From contig JBDHTS010000123.1 in the NCBI GenBank assembly GCA_039808845.1, forward strand, positions 1-5,188: DNA of 5,188 nucleotides, in the 5' to 3' direction. Under the pieces are notes generated by a model. It searched no databases, was not told the DNA's origin, and saw only the letters and a program-made list of their open reading frames with translations. Each line of letters opens with the position of its first letter. Within the stretch, counting starts at the first letter, position 1. Positions 1 through 5,188 of this stretch are shown here, piece by piece. Both the position numbers and the translations under genes were made by a program. This DNA is from JBDHTS01 sp039808845 (GTDB lineage Bacteria > Pseudomonadota > Alphaproteobacteria > Micavibrionales > Micavibrionaceae).

Positions 1-77
1 TTGTGTGCGGCTATTCGTGTTTATTTGTGTCCATTCGTGGTACAAGAAAATTTCAATAAAATTTTGCGGGAACTTTC
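1..77. other. Non-coding leader upstream of ddl
   Basis: No convincing gene lies here. Frames 1 and 2 stay open from the window edge into ddl, but their products are short and do not look like a MurB C-terminus, the usual upstream neighbour in alphaproteobacteria. The left half carries a 10-bp-period repeat and the right half is AT-rich. TAAAAT at 57-62 resembles a -10 element (5 of 6), but no fitting -35 sits 16-18 bases upstream, so no promoter is called. A weak purine run, GCGGGA at 66-71, lies 6 bases before the ddl ATG and is its likely ribosome binding site. Confidence 0.6.
13..42 (+). repeat. Three-copy 10-bp tandem motif, ATTYGTGKYH-like
   Basis: Three consecutive 10-base units are visible: ATTCGTGTTT (13-22), ATTTGTGTCC (23-32) and ATTCGTGGTA (33-42). 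They share the core ATTYGTG. A related TTGTGT at 1-6 is out of phase. The period is close to one DNA helical turn. From memory, very similar ATTCGTGT / CATTCGTGG strings recur in intergenic DNA of many unrelated environmental bacteria, but this could not be checked here. The function is unknown. Confidence 0.6.
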
Positions 78-1055
78 ATGGGTAAAAAAGTAGCGCTATT
101 GGTCGGAGGGTGGTCGGCGGAGCGGGAAGTGTCGCTGACCAAGGGGCGCGCGGTCGAGCAGGCGTTGCGCGACGGCGGCTATGAGGTCGACGTCATCGAC
201 GTGAAGCAGGATCTCGCGGCGCTGGTCGTGGCGCTGACGCCGAAGCCGGACGTGGCGTTCAACAACCTGTATGGCCGCGGCGGCGAGGACGGGGAGATCC
301 AGTCCGTTCTGGAAATTCTCGATATTCCCTATACGCATTCCGGCGTGGCGGCCTCCGCCATCGGCATGGACAAGATTTTGACCAAGAAGCTCGCGGCCTC
401 GGTCGGGGTACGCACTTCGGAAGGCGTCGCCGCTGCGAAGGCCGACGTGCTGGCCGAGCGGGTGATGCCGCGTCCTTATGTCGTGAAGCCGATCAACGAA
501 GGCTCAAGCGTCGGCGTCCGCATCATCCTGGAAGGCGAGAACCAGCGCCCGCTGGACGAGGCGACCTGGGCGTTCGGCGAACAGGTGCTGGTGGAAAAAT
601 TCGTGCCGGGGCGGGAAATCCATGTCGCGGTGCTGGACGGCAAGGCGCTGGGCGTGACGGAGATCCTGTTTCCCGGACGCTTTTTCGATTATGACGCAAA
701 GTATCACGACAAGCGCACGGAGCTTGTAACGCCCGCGCCCGTGCCGGACGAGGTGGCGAAAACGGCCATGCAATACGCCGAGGCGGTCTTCGCGGTTCTG
801 GGCTGCCGGGGCCTTGCGCGCTGCGATCTGCGATATGACGATTCCAAACCGGGTGGAACCGGGGTATACTTCCTGGAGATCAACACCATGCCGGGACTGT
901 CGCCTGGATCGATCGCCGTGATCCAGCCCGAACAGAGCGGCATGTCTTACGTCCAACTCGTCTCGCACCTGGTCGAAACCGCAACATGCCAAAGTCTGGA
1001 ACAACGCAAAGCTCGATCCTCCGGCGCAGAAAACGCGGAAAAACGGCGCGCCTGA
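78..1055 (+). CDS. ddl: D-alanine--D-alanine ligase (Ddl)
   Basis: Cytoplasmic ATP-grasp enzyme that joins two D-alanines, using ATP, to make the dipeptide MurF adds to the peptidoglycan precursor. The 325 residues show the family order: N-terminal GGWSAEREVSL (10-20, with Glu15), GRGGEDG (66-72), YTHSGVAAS and MDK (85-99), the KPINEGSSVGV loop (137-147, with Ser143/Ser144), FDYDAKY (203-209), RCDLRYD (248-254) and FLEINTMPGLSPGS (265-278, with Mg-binding Glu267 and Asn269). Tyr209 aligns with E. coli DdlB Tyr216, which favours D-Ala over D-lactate as second substrate. Residue 65 is Tyr where the family normally has His (His63 in E. coli). The protein is about 20 residues longer than E. coli DdlB (306), with a charged tail from about residue 303 that overlaps the ftsQ start. 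ATG at 78 has a weak GCGGGA Shine-Dalgarno and begins the conserved fold directly. Confidence 0.96.
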   Translation: MGKKVALLVGGWSAEREVSLTKGRAVEQALRDGGYEVDVIDVKQDLAALVVALTPKPDVAFNNLYGRGGEDGEIQSVLEILDIPYTHSGVAASAIGMDKILTKKLAASVGVRTSEGVAAAKADVLAERVMPRPYVVKPINEGSSVGVRIILEGENQRPLDEATWAFGEQVLVEKFVPGREIHVAVLDGKALGVTEILFPGRFFDYDAKYHDKRTELVTPAPVPDEVAKTAMQYAEAVFAVLGCRGLARCDLRYDDSKPGGTGVYFLEINTMPGLSPGSIAVIQPEQSGMSYVQLVSHLVETATCQSLEQRKARSSGAENAEKRRA

Positions 1056-1843
1056 GCGGCCTGGTCCGCCGGTTCGGGAAGGGGGCCGTGCTGACGCTGC
1101 TGGCCGGCGTCGCGGGTTTGTGGGCCCTGGCCAGCGGATTGCCGGGCCAGGTGGGCGGCGCGGTGGCGCGGGCTTATTACGGCGCGACGGCCGATGCGGG
1201 CCTGACCGTTCAGAACATCATGGTCGAAGGCCGGGTGAACACCGATCCCGCGCGGCTGCTCCGGACCGTCGGGTTCCGGCGCGGCGACGCGCTGATGGCC
1301 TTCGATCCGGACAGCGTGCGCAGGAAACTGGAGCGCGATCCCTGGATCCGGAGCGCCAGGGTCGAGCGGCGGCTGCCCGATACGATTTATGTCAGCCTGA
1401 CCGAGCGCGTTCCTGCCGCGCTGTGGCAGAATCAGGGCCGCCTCAGCCTGATCGACGAGGAAGGGACGGTTTTGACCAACAGCGATCTGGAGCGGTTCAG
1501 CGATTACCTGATCGTCGTCGGGCAGGATGCGCCGGGGCGCGTAGCCGATCTGACCCATTTGCTGCAAGGCGAACCCTCGATCCGCAACCAAGTGGAGGCG
1601 GCAACGCTGGCGGGCGGGCGGCGCTGGGATCTGCGGCTGAAAAGCGGCCTGACCGTGCGTCTGCCGGAAGACGATCCGGGCCTGGCGCTCAGCCGTCTGG
1701 CCCGCGCGCAGGATCAGGAAGGGATTATGGACAAGGACCTGACGGCAATTGACTTGCGGGACAGGGACCGTATCATCGTCGCCACACGCCCCGGCGCGGC
1801 GCAAAGTTATAAAACGTCCTCCGGCGCCGGTGACAATATCTAA
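986..1843 (+). CDS. ftsQ: Cell division protein FtsQ
   Basis: Bitopic inner-membrane divisome protein that links cytoplasmic FtsA/FtsZ to periplasmic FtsB/FtsL and septal peptidoglycan synthesis. The 285 residues begin with a basic cytoplasmic segment (RRRKR at 13-17, further Arg/Lys to 32). One membrane segment follows at about 33-51, then a POTRA domain at about 73-142 (LTVQNIMVEG, RDPWIRSARVERRLPDTIYV, TERVPAALWQ) and the FtsQ beta domain at about 143-268. The start at 986 lies inside ddl, giving a 70-base overlap, and has no clear Shine-Dalgarno, so translation probably depends on ribosomes already on ddl. A GTG at 1088 has a better purine run but would remove the basic cytoplasmic tail, so it is less likely. 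Domain order and length match alphaproteobacterial FtsQ. Confidence 0.94.
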   Translation: MPKSGTTQSSILRRRKRGKTARLSGLVRRFGKGAVLTLLAGVAGLWALASGLPGQVGGAVARAYYGATADAGLTVQNIMVEGRVNTDPARLLRTVGFRRGDALMAFDPDSVRRKLERDPWIRSARVERRLPDTIYVSLTERVPAALWQNQGRLSLIDEEGTVLTNSDLERFSDYLIVVGQDAPGRVADLTHLLQGEPSIRNQVEAATLAGGRRWDLRLKSGLTVRLPEDDPGLALSRLARAQDQEGIMDKDLTAIDLRDRDRIIVATRPGAAQSYKTSSGAGDNI

Positions 1844-1878
1844 TGCAGGCCACGCCCTTCCCGTCAGAAAATCCATGA
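1843..1878 (+). promoter_or_regulatory. Possible coupling minicistron between ftsQ and ftsA (11 codons)
   Basis: An ATG at 1843-1845 overlaps the ftsQ stop (TAATG) and opens a frame for MQATPFPSENP. It ends in a TGA at 1876-1878 that overlaps the ftsA start (ATGA, 1875-1878). A purine-rich GGTGA at 1829-1833 lies 9 bases before this ATG, whereas the ftsA ATG itself has no clear Shine-Dalgarno. The geometry would let ribosomes finishing ftsQ restart, translate 11 codons and restart again at ftsA. The peptide is unlikely to have a function of its own. This is an inference from geometry, and chance is possible. Confidence 0.35.
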
Positions 1879-3143
1879 AGCACAAGCCCAGACCCAAAGG
1901 CTCCATTCTCGCGGCGCTCGATATCGGTTCCAGCAAGGTCGCCTGTTTCATTGCCCGCATCATCGACGATGAGGGGCGTTTTGAAGTGCTGGGGATCGGG
2001 CACCAGGCGTCGGCTGGCATCCTGAAAGGAACGGTCACCGACCTGAACGCCGCCGAGGCCGCGATCCGCCAGGCGGTGCACGCGGCGGAAAACATGGCGG
2101 CGGATGTCGTTAAAAGCTATCCGCTGCGCGAAGTCATCATCAACGTGCCGGGCGTGCATGTGAAATCCCACGCTTATGCCATCGGCGTGGATATGCACGG
2201 CCATGAAATCACGGAAAACGATATCCGCCGGGCGCTGGCCAAGGCGCAGGACCAGGTGGTGAACAGCGACGCCGAACTGGTGCATTCCATCCCGTCGGGC
2301 TATTCCATCGACGGGCATCCGGGGATCAGAGACCCGATTGGCATGGTGGCCCAGCATATCGAGGTCGGCGTGCATCTGGTCACTGCGGATTCAGGTGCCT
2401 TGCGCAACATGGCGACCTGCATCGGGCGCAGCCATCTGGACGTTGCGGCCCTTTGTCACGATGCCTATGCCGCGGGGCTGGCCAGCCTGGTGGAAGACGA
2501 AATGGATCTGGGCTGCGCCGTGATCAACATGGGCGGCGGCGTGACATCGATCGCCGTGTTCCAGAATGGCTCGATGGTCTGGTGCGATGCCATTCCCATC
2601 GGCGGGCAGCATGTAACGAACGATATCGCGCGCGGCCTCACTACATCCACAGCCAATGCCGAGCGACTAAAGACTCTGTATGGCAGCGCGACAGCGTCGA
2701 GTGCAGACGAAAGCGAGTTGATCGATGTGCCGCAGATCGGTGAATCTGATCATCTGGCCCCCAATCACGTTCCGCGGTCGATCATGATCGGCATCATCCA
2801 GCAGCGGCTGGAAGAGATTCTGGAGATTGTCCGGGATAAATTGAGAAACAGCGGGGTAGGGGCCGCGGCGGGACGCCGCGTCGTGCTGACCGGCGGCGCA
2901 AGCCAGATGCCGGGAATGCGCGATCTCGCTCAGCATATTCTGGACAAGCAGGTGCGCCTGGGGAAACTGATCCGCGTGAACGGCCTCGCCGAAGCGGTCA
3001 GCGGTCCGGCTTTCGCGACGACGGCGGGCCTGCTGACCTACGTCTCCGAACGCATGGACGAGATTCCCGGGGAAATTCTGGCCCAGATCGAGCCCGGCAC
3101 CCTGTGGGAGAGAGTAAGATCGTGGATGAAAGAGAACTGGTAA
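1875..3143 (+). CDS. ftsA: Cell division protein FtsA
   Basis: Actin-like ATP-binding protein that tethers FtsZ filaments to the inner membrane and recruits later divisome proteins. From ATG 1875 it is 422 residues, normal for the family. Visible parts: phosphate-1 loop AALDIGSSKVA (13-23), the 1C subdomain region at about 90-170, the second phosphate region INMGGGVTSIAVF (217-229) followed by IPIGGQHVTNDIARGL (240-255), the adenosine motif VVLTGGASQMPGM (336-348), and a C-terminal amphipathic membrane-targeting helix, TLWERVRSWMKENW (409-422). The frame stays open upstream into ftsQ as far as a TTG at 1749, but those 42 extra codons just read ftsQ out of frame. The conserved fold begins soon after 1875, so that start is chosen. 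It lies 31 bases after the ftsQ stop and lacks a clear Shine-Dalgarno. Confidence 0.95.
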   Translation: MKHKPRPKGSILAALDIGSSKVACFIARIIDDEGRFEVLGIGHQASAGILKGTVTDLNAAEAAIRQAVHAAENMAADVVKSYPLREVIINVPGVHVKSHAYAIGVDMHGHEITENDIRRALAKAQDQVVNSDAELVHSIPSGYSIDGHPGIRDPIGMVAQHIEVGVHLVTADSGALRNMATCIGRSHLDVAALCHDAYAAGLASLVEDEMDLGCAVINMGGGVTSIAVFQNGSMVWCDAIPIGGQHVTNDIARGLTTSTANAERLKTLYGSATASSADESELIDVPQIGESDHLAPNHVPRSIMIGIIQQRLEEILEIVRDKLRNSGVGAAAGRRVVLTGGASQMPGMRDLAQHILDKQVRLGKLIRVNGLAEAVSGPAFATTAGLLTYVSERMDEIPGEILAQIEPGTLWERVRSWMKENW

Positions 3144-3263
3144 GCCTCTTGTTTTAGATATAAATTTTGTACAGCATTATGCGGAAAATATGCACTGCGT
3201 ATCCTATATTCCTCCACTTTTTCATCCCCAGAAAACCTTCAGTCTTCATTGAGGCAAGTAGAG

Positions 3264-3272
3264 TTATCCACA
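3264..3272 (+). promoter_or_regulatory. DnaA box TTATCCACA
   Basis: A perfect match to the 9-base high-affinity DnaA consensus TTATNCACA, 225 bases before the ftsZ ATG. A weaker TTATGCGGA (7 of 9) lies at 3176-3184. In Caulobacter, DnaA is known to act as a transcription factor for ftsZ, so a regulatory site is more likely than an origin: there is only one strong box and no repeat array. Confidence 0.65.
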
Positions 3273-3296
3273 GCTTATTGCGTATATGCTCTTCCC

Positions 3297-3301
3297 GAAT
3301 C
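3297..3301. promoter_or_regulatory. GANTC (CcrM-type methylation) site 1
   Basis: GAATC, the recognition sequence of the alphaproteobacterial cell-cycle methyltransferase CcrM. It lies 24 bases downstream of the DnaA box. Whether it is methylated cannot be seen. Confidence 0.5.
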
Positions 3302-3330
3302 GGATGTGTTTTGTGACACTTTTGAAGTTC

Positions 3331-3344
3331 GAATCGCCAGAATC
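3331..3344. promoter_or_regulatory. Paired GANTC sites 2 and 3
   Basis: GAATC occurs at 3331-3335 and again at 3340-3344, with starts 9 bases apart, so both adenine targets face roughly the same side of the helix. They lie just downstream of a GTGACA (3313-3318) and TTGAAG (3322-3327) that weakly resemble -35 elements. No convincing -10 was found for these. Confidence 0.5.
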
Positions 3345-3440
3345 ACTTATCGTTCTCTGTTCGCAATTCACTTCAGGTCGTAAAAGGGTAAAAACCAGCC
3401 GGTTCTGCTTTGAAATCAGTGTATGAATGTGTTGCGGCGC

Positions 3441-3469
3441 TTTTCATCCCTGGCTTCTTCTCCTAGAAT
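3441..3469 (+). promoter_or_regulatory. Candidate sigma70 promoter for ftsZ with GANTC overlapping the -10
   Basis: TTTTCA (3441-3446, 4 of 6 to TTGACA) is followed after a 17-base spacer by TAGAAT (3464-3469, 5 of 6 to TATAAT). A transcript would start near 3476, leaving a leader of about 22 bases with the ftsZ Shine-Dalgarno. The fourth GANTC site (GAATC, 3466-3470) overlaps the -10, as expected if methylation and GcrA act on sigma70 promoters. The match is modest and based on eye alone. Confidence 0.4.
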
Positions 3470-3483
3470 CGCTCCATCGCCAC

Positions 3484-3489
3484 GGGGGT
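3484..3489 (+). promoter_or_regulatory. ftsZ ribosome binding site
   Basis: GGGGGT, 8 bases before ATG 3498. It is the clearest Shine-Dalgarno-like run at any start in this window. It supports 3498 over the in-frame ATG at 3513, which has no such run at proper spacing. Confidence 0.65.
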
Positions 3490-3497
3490 CTTCCGCC

Positions 3498-5188
3498 ATG
3501 ATCAACATCAGAATGCATCACAAAGAGGTCCATAAATTGTCTCCGAAAATCATCGTAGTCGGCGTCGGTGGCGCCGGTGGTAACGCCGTCAACAACATGA
3601 TCGGCGCAGGTCTCGACGGTGTCGAGTTCGTCGTCTGCAACACGGATGCCCAGGCGCTGGACAAGTCCATGTGCGAGCGGCGGCTTCAGCTGGGGGTGTC
3701 CGTAACCAGCGGCCTCGGCGCTGGCGCGCGTCCCGAGATCGGTCGCGAGGCGGCGGAAGAATCCATCGACGATGTGATGCAGCATCTGGAAGGCGCGAAC
3801 ATGGCCTTTATCACCGCCGGCATGGGCGGCGGTACGGGAACGGGCGCAGCGCCGGTGATCGCCAAGGCGGCGCGGGAGAAGGGCATTCTTACCGTGGGCG
3901 TCGTCACGAAGCCCTTCCATTTTGAAGGCACCTACCGGATGAAGATGGCGGAAGCCGGCATTGACGAGATGCAGGATTACGTCGATACGCTGATCGTCAT
4001 CCCCAACCAGAATTTATTCCGCATCGCCAATGAAAAAACGACCTTTTCCGAAGCGTTCCGCATGGCGGACGGCGTTCTCCAGTCCGCCGTGCGCGGCGTG
4101 ACCGATCTGATGGTTCATCCAGGCATCATCAACCTGGACTTCGCCGATATCCGTTCCGTCATGATGGAAATGGGCAAGGCGATGATGGGCACCGGCGAAG
4201 CGTCGGGCGAAGACCGTGCCGAGCATGCCGCCGAGGCCGCCATCAACAACCCGCTGCTGGACGACGTATCGCTGAAAGGCGCGCGCGGAGTCATCATCAA
4301 CGTGACGGGCGGCCAGGACATCACCCTGTTCGAGGTCGATCAGGCCTGCAACCGCATTCGCGACGAGGTCGATCCGAACGCCAATATTATTGTCGGCTCG
4401 TCGTTCGATCCGTCGATGGACGGCATCATGCGCGTATCCGTGGTGGCGACCGGGATCGATCTTGTGCAGGAGAAAGAGCGTGGCAAGCCTGTCGCTCCGC
4501 GTTCCTGGACGGCACAGCCCACGCCGCTGCAGGACCGCCGTCCCGACCGCAGCCAGCCTATTGCTGAATCGATGGCTCCCCGCACGGTAGAAGTCGCTCC
4601 CGTTCAGGCGGCTGCGGCGCAGTATCAGTCGATGGCAGCCATGTCATACCAGCAGCAGCCGGTGGCTCAGCAGGCAGCGCAGGCCTACGCTTCCCGCGCT
4701 TCTGTCTCCGTAACGGCTGCGGCCCGCAAGATCGATGAGCCGGAAATGGACATGTTCCAGCAAGGCGTCGCCTATGCGGAGCAGGCCGGAAAAAAGCCTG
4801 AGGCCGCTGCTGCGCCGGCCCCTGTCCTGCGCGGTACGATCCATAACGACTCCTTCATCCCGCCCCAGGCTGTCGAGGTTCCGCGTCCTGCGGCGCCTGC
4901 AGGCTATAGCCCGCAGCTGGGGCAAGCCGATCTTTCGGCTCGCCGTGAAGCGGGGGATATGGCTGTGCAGACCAATGCCAGCTCGGGCCTGCCGCGGCCA
5001 TCCGTGACGGGCGCGGCGAAGCGCCGGACCACATCTCTGTTTGACCGCATTACGGGAACGCTCCGCAATCAGGATGGACAGGACGCGGGGGGCGAAGCCG
5101 TAGAAACTGCGGTTCCCATGCCTTCCTATCACTCGTCCGGACTCCGGGCGCGTCCCGAAATTCAACAGGGCAATCTTGCGATTGACGC
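3498..5188 (+). CDS. ftsZ: Cell division protein FtsZ, 3' end outside the window
   Basis: Tubulin-like GTPase that polymerises into the cytoplasmic Z-ring and organises division. 563 codons are visible and the frame is still open at the edge. The start MINIRMHHKEVHKLSP resembles the short alphaproteobacterial N-terminal lead. Then come VGVGGAGGNAVNNMI (21-35), NTDAQAL (48-54), the tubulin signature GGGTGTG (110-116), TKPFHFEG (137-144), IPNQNLFRIANE (168-179), and the T7 loop NLDFAD (212-217) with Asn212, Asp214 and Asp217 for GTP hydrolysis. The core ends near VVATGID (315-321). A disordered linker of over 240 residues follows, Gln/Ala-rich at 373-397, with small motifs DSFIPP (451-456) and SLFDRITG (513-520). 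The conserved C-terminal peptide that binds FtsA is not reached, though QQGNLAID at the edge suggests it is near. All core catalytic residues are intact. Confidence 0.97.
   Translation, partial: MINIRMHHKEVHKLSPKIIVVGVGGAGGNAVNNMIGAGLDGVEFVVCNTDAQALDKSMCERRLQLGVSVTSGLGAGARPEIGREAAEESIDDVMQHLEGANMAFITAGMGGGTGTGAAPVIAKAAREKGILTVGVVTKPFHFEGTYRMKMAEAGIDEMQDYVDTLIVIPNQNLFRIANEKTTFSEAFRMADGVLQSAVRGVTDLMVHPGIINLDFADIRSVMMEMGKAMMGTGEASGEDRAEHAAEAAINNPLLDDVSLKGARGVIINVTGGQDITLFEVDQACNRIRDEVDPNANIIVGSSFDPSMDGIMRVSVVATGIDLVQEKERGKPVAPRSWTAQPTPLQDRRPDRSQPIAESMAPRTVEVAPVQAAAAQYQSMAAMSYQQQPVAQQAAQAYASRASVSVTAAARKIDEPEMDMFQQGVAYAEQAGKKPEAAAAPAPVLRGTIHNDSFIPPQAVEVPRPAAPAGYSPQLGQADLSARREAGDMAVQTNASSGLPRPSVTGAAKRRTTSLFDRITGTLRNQDGQDAGGEAVETAVPMPSYHSSGLRARPEIQQGNLAID

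Larger units (their letters stand above)
3144..3497 (+). promoter_or_regulatory. ftsA-ftsZ intergenic regulatory region
   Basis: The 354 bases contain no plausible gene or RNA and no clear hairpin-plus-T-run terminator after ftsA. Counted by eye, bases 3181-3420 are 103/240 G+C (about 43%), well below the flanking genes. The region holds a perfect DnaA box, four GANTC sites, a candidate promoter close to ftsZ and a Shine-Dalgarno. GTAAAAGGGTAAAAACC at 3380-3396 is a short direct repeat of unknown meaning. No TTAA-N7-TTAA CtrA site is present. The length and content suggest ftsZ is transcribed at least partly on its own, apart from ddl-ftsQ-ftsA. Confidence 0.75.

Noticed and set aside
1..93. 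Open reading frame from the window edge to a TAG at 91-93, possibly the end of an upstream murB.
   Set aside because: It runs through the 10-bp repeat and AT-rich leader, its roughly 30 residues do not resemble a MurB C-terminus, and it overlaps the ddl start.
1120..1752. A 210-codon open frame on the + strand inside ftsQ.
   Set aside because: It is an Arg/Gly/Pro-rich shadow of ftsQ in high-GC DNA with no recognisable domain.
1749..1874. N-terminal extension of FtsA from a TTG at 1749.
   Set aside because: The 42 extra residues overlap the FtsQ coding end in another frame, show no family features, and the FtsA fold begins just after ATG 1875.
947..2095. A 382-codon open frame on the - strand across ftsQ and ftsA.
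   Set aside because: It is antisense to two well-supported genes, has shadow-type composition and shows no known motifs.
3144..3260. Rho-independent terminator after ftsA.
   Set aside because: Only very short inverted repeats such as GCATTATGC are present, with no GC-rich stem followed by a T run.
3144..3497. CtrA binding site (TTAA-N7-TTAA) expected by analogy with Caulobacter ftsZ.
   Set aside because: No TTAA was found in this interval by eye.
3144..3497. Replication origin, because of the DnaA box and low GC.
   Set aside because: There is only one exact DnaA box and no origin-type repeats. A conserved division-gene promoter is the simpler reading.
4644..5165. A 173-codon open frame on the - strand under the FtsZ linker.
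   Set aside because: It is antisense to the linker and Arg-rich, as expected from complementing Ala/Pro/Gln codons. It has no family resemblance.

Overview
The window holds part of the division and cell wall (dcw) cluster of an alphaproteobacterium. All four genes are on the + strand, in the order ddl - ftsQ - ftsA - ftsZ. The gene order points to Alphaproteobacteria. So do the FtsZ style (a short N-terminal lead into VGVGGAGGNAVNNMI, a long Ala/Pro/Gln-rich linker and a late SLFDRITG motif), the DnaA box and GANTC sites before ftsZ, and GC-rich coding sequence. The genus cannot be named from this window; a Rhodospirillales-like or other deep lineage is a guess.

Layout. Bases 1-77 are AT-richer non-coding DNA with a three-copy, 10-bp-period ATTYGTG repeat. 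ddl (78-1055) encodes D-Ala-D-Ala ligase, and its last 70 bases overlap the start of ftsQ (986-1843). Between ftsQ and ftsA (1875-3143) lies an 11-codon open frame. Its ATG overlaps the ftsQ stop and its TGA overlaps the ftsA ATG, which suggests translational coupling. A 354-base gap (3144-3497, about 43% GC in its middle) then separates ftsA from ftsZ. It holds a perfect DnaA box, four GANTC (CcrM-type) sites, a candidate sigma70 promoter and a good Shine-Dalgarno sequence. ftsZ (from 3498) runs off the right edge, and its C-terminal membrane/partner-binding peptide is not included.

How the genes work together. Ddl makes the D-Ala-D-Ala dipeptide for the peptidoglycan precursor. FtsZ forms the cytoplasmic Z-ring, FtsA tethers FtsZ to the inner membrane, and FtsQ is the bitopic scaffold linking FtsA/FtsZ to FtsB/FtsL and septal synthesis. 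ddl-ftsQ-ftsA look like one tightly packed transcription unit. ftsZ appears to have its own regulatory region, whose sites resemble the DnaA and CcrM/GcrA cell-cycle control known from Caulobacter. No mobile element, RNA gene, CRISPR array or novel defence system is visible. The points worth attention are the regulatory architecture, a His-to-Tyr change in Ddl, the gene junctions and a long FtsZ linker.
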